The notes under the pieces are model-generated. The model worked only from the letters and a program-made list of their open reading frames with translations, was not told the origin of the DNA and searched no databases. A DNA stretch of 64,000 bases from Zoroaster sp. YZ-2022 (Eukaryota > Echinodermata > Asteroidea > Forcipulatida > Zoroasteridae), in the NCBI GenBank assembly GCA_029582265.1, contig CM055830.1, positions 35,210,718-35,274,717 on the forward strand, written 5' to 3'. Positions 59,275-64,000 of the stretch are shown in pieces (positions within the stretch are counted from its first letter, which is position 1; every line of letters starts with the position of its first letter). Made by a program: the position numbers and the translations under genes.

Positions 59275-59372
59275 TGCTATGGTCATGCTGGTCACGCTGA
59301 CCAGACCGCTGGTCACGCTGGCCAGACCGCTGGTCATGCTGACCAGACCACTGGTCACGCTGACCAGACTAT
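59275..59372 (+). repeat. 21-bp minisatellite, about 4 copies
   Basis: Units of CTGGTCACGCTGACCAGACC plus one base. Each unit is itself nearly palindromic (CTGGTC / GACCAG), so the strand could form small hairpins. Confidence 0.85.
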
Positions 59373-59826
59373 TGTAAAGCTATTATTGTGTTAACAACTG
59401 AAAATTACATACAAAATAACTAAATAAAAACAAAATAACCTGCGCCCAAAAAGCTTCAAAATTTTCATTTCTATAGTCTTGAATTTGGAAAAACAAATTT
59501 ATTTTAATAATATTTAAGTTTTGTTCCAATGGCATCAGGCATATGAACTGAGATGCACTAACATCTACATGTGCATGTATCATGTACATAATTATGTTTT
59601 CAAAGCTTGAGAATGTCTTGCATAATTTGTTCAATTTGGACTATGCCAGTCAATGTAGGTTATTTATGTGACTTTATACAGGTATTCACCATCATGAGAA
59701 CAGGTTACAAATAATTGATATGATTGTTTGGCCTCCACATACAGCTCAGTACTTTATTAACTGACAGGTGCAAAAGATGGAAATAATGCATGGATAAATG
59801 AATAGGCGTGAGATATACAGGTAGTC

Positions 59827-60012
59827 CAATTATCGATTATTCATATTGTATGTGCTTACGAAGCTTACGAAAAATAAACATGAGATCAGAATCCACGATG
59901 CAAACCAATTATCGATTGTTGATATTGTACAATGTATGTGCTTACGAAGCTTATGAAAAATAAACATGAGATCAGAATCCAGATGTAAACCAATTATCGA
60001 TTATTGATATAA
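59827..60012 (+). repeat. direct repeat of about 80 bp, 2.3 copies
   Basis: CCAATTATCGATTATTCATA, TGTGCTTACGAAGCTTACGA and ATAAACATGAGATCAGAATC recur two times and start a third. Confidence 0.8.
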
Positions 60013-60540
60013 TAGGCCGCATCATCAAAAGAAAAACAAGAAACTAAAAAAATTGACATAAGATCAGAAACTAGGATGAAATGTAGAGGTTTACAAGTAC
60101 ACCGTACCTCTTTTGATGTTACATGTATGACTTGATACAGGCAGTCAAATCTACCAATGATGGTTTATCAATATACTCATCATTAATAAAGAACAAACTA
60201 CACAGCAATGACCACAACATGCAGTATTACACCTCATCTATTTTCTCCTCTCTGGTGCATAATCAAAGATCAATAACAATTTAATTTGCGGCTTTCTCAG
60301 ATCGAATTCATGTCGACTACAAACCTGTAGCGCCTAGATGCATAGAACCAATAGACAAACTCAACTGCCAAATACCTAGTACCTTATATGATCACCTAAC
60401 TGCATTCATCCTTCATTCATTCAAGATATAAATTACTCTTTTTCTAAGACCTTGGAAGACAACGTTCTTCTTAACATAAAGGCAGAGTGGAAATAAAATG
60501 AATCTTCTCAGAATATATATAAACCAGAGCAGTAAGCTTA

Positions 60541-60886
60541 TTGTAATCACAGACTTGTAATCACAGACTTGTAATCACAGACTTGTAATCACAGACTTGT
60601 AATCACAGACTTGTAATCACAGACTTGTAATCACAGACTTGTAATCACAGACTTGTAATCACAGACTTGTAATCACAGACTTGTAATCACAGACTTGTAA
60701 TCACAGACTTGTAATCACAGACTTGTAATCACAGACTTGTAATCACAGACTTGTAATCACAGACTTGTAATCACAGACTTGTAATCACAGACTTGTAATC
60801 ACAGACTTGTAATCACAGACTTGTAATCACAGACTTGTAATCACAGACTTGTAATCACAGACTTGTAATCACAGACTTGTAATCAA
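60541..60886 (+). repeat. 14-bp minisatellite, about 24 copies
   Basis: The unit GACTTGTAATCACA is repeated about 24 times with no visible variation from about 60543 to 60885. The uniformity suggests a young or actively homogenised array. Confidence 0.95.
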
Positions 60887-62777
60887 ACATGTACCAGTTT
60901 TAAAATCAAACTCAAATAATCAACTAGGCCTACCGTACTCATAACTCAAAGAGTTTATTCAAACTCAAAATTTATTCCAACTCATAACTTTAAGAGAACT
61001 TAAACTGCAGATTAGTGGAGACCTATCTGACTCTGAGGAAACCAAACTAATCAAAAACCAGATAATGCAGACCACAGCTATTAGTTATAAAGCAGTTTTT
61101 AGAATGATTGATGATACATTAGACAACACAATAACGAGACATCAGGCCACTTGCTGTCAAACACAAATTAGACAAACACAAAGAGACAGTAGGAAGATAA
61201 TTACATGTAACTAAGCCATGACCCCTGCACCCAATCATTTTCCATTATAAGGTCTACATATATACATGTATGTATGAAATAGGAATTACTTCAACTAAAA
61301 ACATTAAATGCACAACTCTACCTATGTGGGTGTTTTGATACCTGTTTGGGAACTTTTTGGTCTTTATGCTAATAAGAATTTGCATATTCATGAGCAAATC
61401 AGTGATGTCACAGCTTGATCAGATGCAACATCATGGTTGATTTGTGCATACAAGTTGACTGCATTTCTCAGCAGTTCTCTTTACTTGTTGTGTTGTCTCA
61501 GCAGTTCTCTTTACTTGTTGTGTTGTCTTGGTGTAAAACTGACTTTCAATAAACAAGGTTTGGAGTTTGGATTTAGTGCACTTTTGTATTGTTGATGTAA
61601 TGATATTTAACCAAAAAAGATGACTGTCATTTAACCAAAAAGGTAAATTAATGTCCAGTTTGTATTTTGGAAGGAATAATAAATTCCACGTTTGATGAAA
61701 ACAAAAAATCTGATTGCATTTTAATGACACAAATTATTGAGCTCACAGGTTGGTTATTTCATGTTTATTTTGATTCAAAGAGAGTTGGCATACTTTGTAG
61801 TACATGTACATGTACATGTAGTTTTGCTAACATTACCAATGTTATTACCAATGTTATACCTTTCCTTTAACATAGGTCTGTTATGTCAATTATAATTCAT
61901 CATCAGCTAGGGATGTACGTAGTATGTAGGTGCTGTACTTACAGAGTTATAGGATCCACACCTAAGTGTGCATTAAGAGCAGAATGAGCTATCACAATTC
62001 TCCTGATAAAAGGACATACAGTACATGTATTTCAAACTAACTGGATTCTGTCTTCTTCAGTTACTGAAACAGTATCCAGCAACCAATTTTCGCAGGTACT
62101 GCATAGCAAAATGCACCACAAAGTTCACAATTTTCTAATCAAAATTCAAGATTTGCTTAAATCAAAGTTAGCATTTCAAACAGATATTTCAGACCTACAC
62201 AATTTGTTATGCATAATATTTGAATGAAATCTTTCCCTAGTATCACTGACTGTTCTACCTTATTATCATTTTATTATATTTTTTACAATACCATTATGAG
62301 CTTAACATATTCAAATATTATCTAAGACCCTGAGTAAATAGTTGATCATGGATGAAGTTGACACTTAACTTCAAAAAGAGAGATCTCCTTCAATTACTGA
62401 AACAGTATACACTGTACCTAAGAAAACAGGTGTTTTTTTTCCTATGGAGAATTTTTTATTTGCATGATTTAATATGGTATAACATGTCAGAGGTAATCAT
62501 TAATCACAAATGAAAGTGGATTGTATTTCTTTGTTAGCTAATGTATCAAGTCTCCATCAATAACTGAAATGTTTGTGCAGATTATTCACACTTGATACTA
62601 ATTCCACCTGGTGTATCACATGTCCAAAATCAAACAACTGGAGCTCTTGTTCAATGACTCTGAGTTATAAAAACACAAATAAATCCTTCTTCATTTACAG
62701 ACAACATGTTCTGTGATAATTACAACAACATAGAACATAAGTAAGACTTGAAGGTTTGCATGGTGGAAGAACAATAA

Positions 62778-62932
62778 ACTGAAAGGTTTGCGGTGACACC
62801 ATGTGATGAGTAAATCTCTCTTTAGAGCATACTGTCCGAAACGTTGAGTCAACCGGTTCCTTCGGAACCACACACATACTCTAAAGAGAGATTTACTCAT
62901 CACATGGTGTCACCGCAAACCTTTCAGTTTAA
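62778..62932. mobile_element. hairpin with perfect 50-bp arms
   Basis: AAACTGAAAGGTTTGCGGTG through ATCTCTCTTTAGAG is exactly repeated in inverse on the other side of a 50-bp loop (CCGAAACGTTGAGTCAACCG). It is probably a short foldback MITE. Confidence 0.85.
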
Positions 62933-64000
62933 CATAGAACATGAACAACACTCAAGGTTCGAACCAGGGTTTGCATGCATCTGACAGTCGCTGCATTTTT
63001 GAATTATTTGTTTAATTATTTGTTTACACTGCACTTTGGTTGCCATAAATATAAACAAGTTTATCTTGTCAGCCACAAATGATTCAGAAAATTAAAAAAT
63101 ATTTACAAATGATAAGACCCCACCCCTGTTTCTGCCATTTAAGTGTTTTTAAAAGCTACATTGTTTCCCCCTTGGTCGGCCATATTGGTCAGAATCCCTG
63201 TATGCATGTGTTAAAGAGATTGAATTACAATGCAAACAAGGAACCAGACTATTTTCCCTTTCAGCCTCAGTTTGGTCATATGGATTTTTCTGGAAGATAA
63301 ACAAGATGCCTACACAATGATAAAGATAAATAATCAATGTTTCTTCAGACAAAATGTAAACATACAAATGCTGAAAAAAAAAATTCTCATATTTCAAGAT
63401 TGGTTGACAAGAGGGGGTTGAAAGGGTGAAAGGGGTGGGAGAACAATAAAAACACAGAATACGTACAAGGTTTTAGTGAGAGAAGCACCACACATTGTAT
63501 TTCACGTCCCAAGCCTGTACTGTGAACTCCATACAGATAGCTGGTGGAGCCGTTTCTTTTAAGACTCGGTTTTGAAGTAAGGGCTAAGGCCCCAGTCTTC
63601 ATTGCGCTTAACATTGGGAATTTCATAAGAGAAGAACTGACAATACACTACCATCTCAGTCTAGCTGCTTCTTGGTTTGTCACTTTCAAAATGATGTTTT
63701 GTTGTAGATAACATCTTAGTGTTGAGTTTGGATGATGCAAATTCTTCAAAAGCATGTTTAAGGTGATACTTATCTACAATATCCATGTACATGTCGACTA
63801 TATAGAAATCCATCCATTCAAATCTTGGATTGATCAAAGAGCCTTTTCATAATCACTTTAAATGTACTTTTTTATGCTGTTCTTATTTCTCCAAAACACC
63901 ACCTGTCTTCTGCAATCATGATGCCCGGTAACTAACGTAATTCCATTGGATTGTGAAGTCATTCTGATGTTATCTTTGTAACCATTTCAATTTCAACAAT
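62933..64000. other. right edge, no supported exon
   Basis: The minus-strand frame at 63430-63620 contains SLKRNGSTSYLYGVHSTG but has no matching splice sites or family match I can support. The rest is AT-rich. Confidence 0.35.

Noticed and set aside
59041..59358. Hydrophobic minus-strand frame with SGLVSMTSGLASV repeats
   Set aside because: The repeats come from the 21-bp minisatellite and the rest has no family resemblance or splice support.
60541..60886. CRISPR array
   Set aside because: The repeats are contiguous with no spacers, and the sequence is eukaryotic.
63387..63626. Possible additional PARD3 exon (SLKRNGSTSYLYG)
   Set aside because: No acceptor and donor with fitting phase, and no recognisable PARD3 motif.

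Overview
The window is about 64 kb of AT-rich eukaryotic DNA with spliced genes (GT-AG introns with matching phases), long introns and very many small inverted-repeat transposons and tRNA-derived SINEs. The protein families, the frequent ACATGTACATGT motif and a tRNA-Leu-derived SINE with a (ATT)n tail suggest a marine invertebrate, most likely a deuterostome such as an echinoderm. The species is an inference; only the repeats and exons are seen directly.

Left part (1-22 kb, + strand): a duplicated core-1 beta-1,3-galactosyltransferase (C1GALT1-type) locus. Cassette A has exon 1 at 2774-3050 and exon 2 at 7662-8344. Cassette B has exon 1 at 12273-12519 and exon 2 at 12895-13577. Only one terminal exon, 16342-16542, is visible, and both cassettes join it in phase. 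This is either a duplication whose first copy lost its last exon or one gene with alternative 5' cassettes sharing a 3' exon. The introns hold foldback elements and MITEs (several with clear target-site duplications), a SINE dimer and a decayed Tc1-like transposon.

Middle (22-41 kb): minisatellites, then a 16.3 kb near-perfect palindrome (about 23260-39562, arms of about 8 kb, spacer of about 250 bp). Each arm carries 60-bp satellite arrays, telomere-like TTAGGG stretches, tRNA-like modules, two kinds of SINE and a LINE endonuclease fragment with no reverse transcriptase. It lies between the 3' ends of two convergent genes. To its right are a duplicated 300-bp segment and another tRNA-Leu-like SINE.

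Right part (41-64 kb, - strand): the 3' seven coding exons of a PARD3/Bazooka-type polarity gene (stop at 45515, most 5' recognised exon 52613-52699), with all six exon joins in phase. Its penultimate exon is very large (1502 nt, about 500 codons), highly charged, and contains a 30-bp coding minisatellite. About 11 kb of sequence 5' of these exons is intron-like and full of MITEs and minisatellites; the PDZ and N-terminal exons must lie outside the window. The roughly 4.4 kb after the stop codon is probably 3' UTR.

The glycosyltransferase and the polarity gene have no evident functional link. The points of most interest are the shared-terminal-exon duplication with a gene-conversion-like patch, the giant palindrome, and the unusual PARD3 exon.
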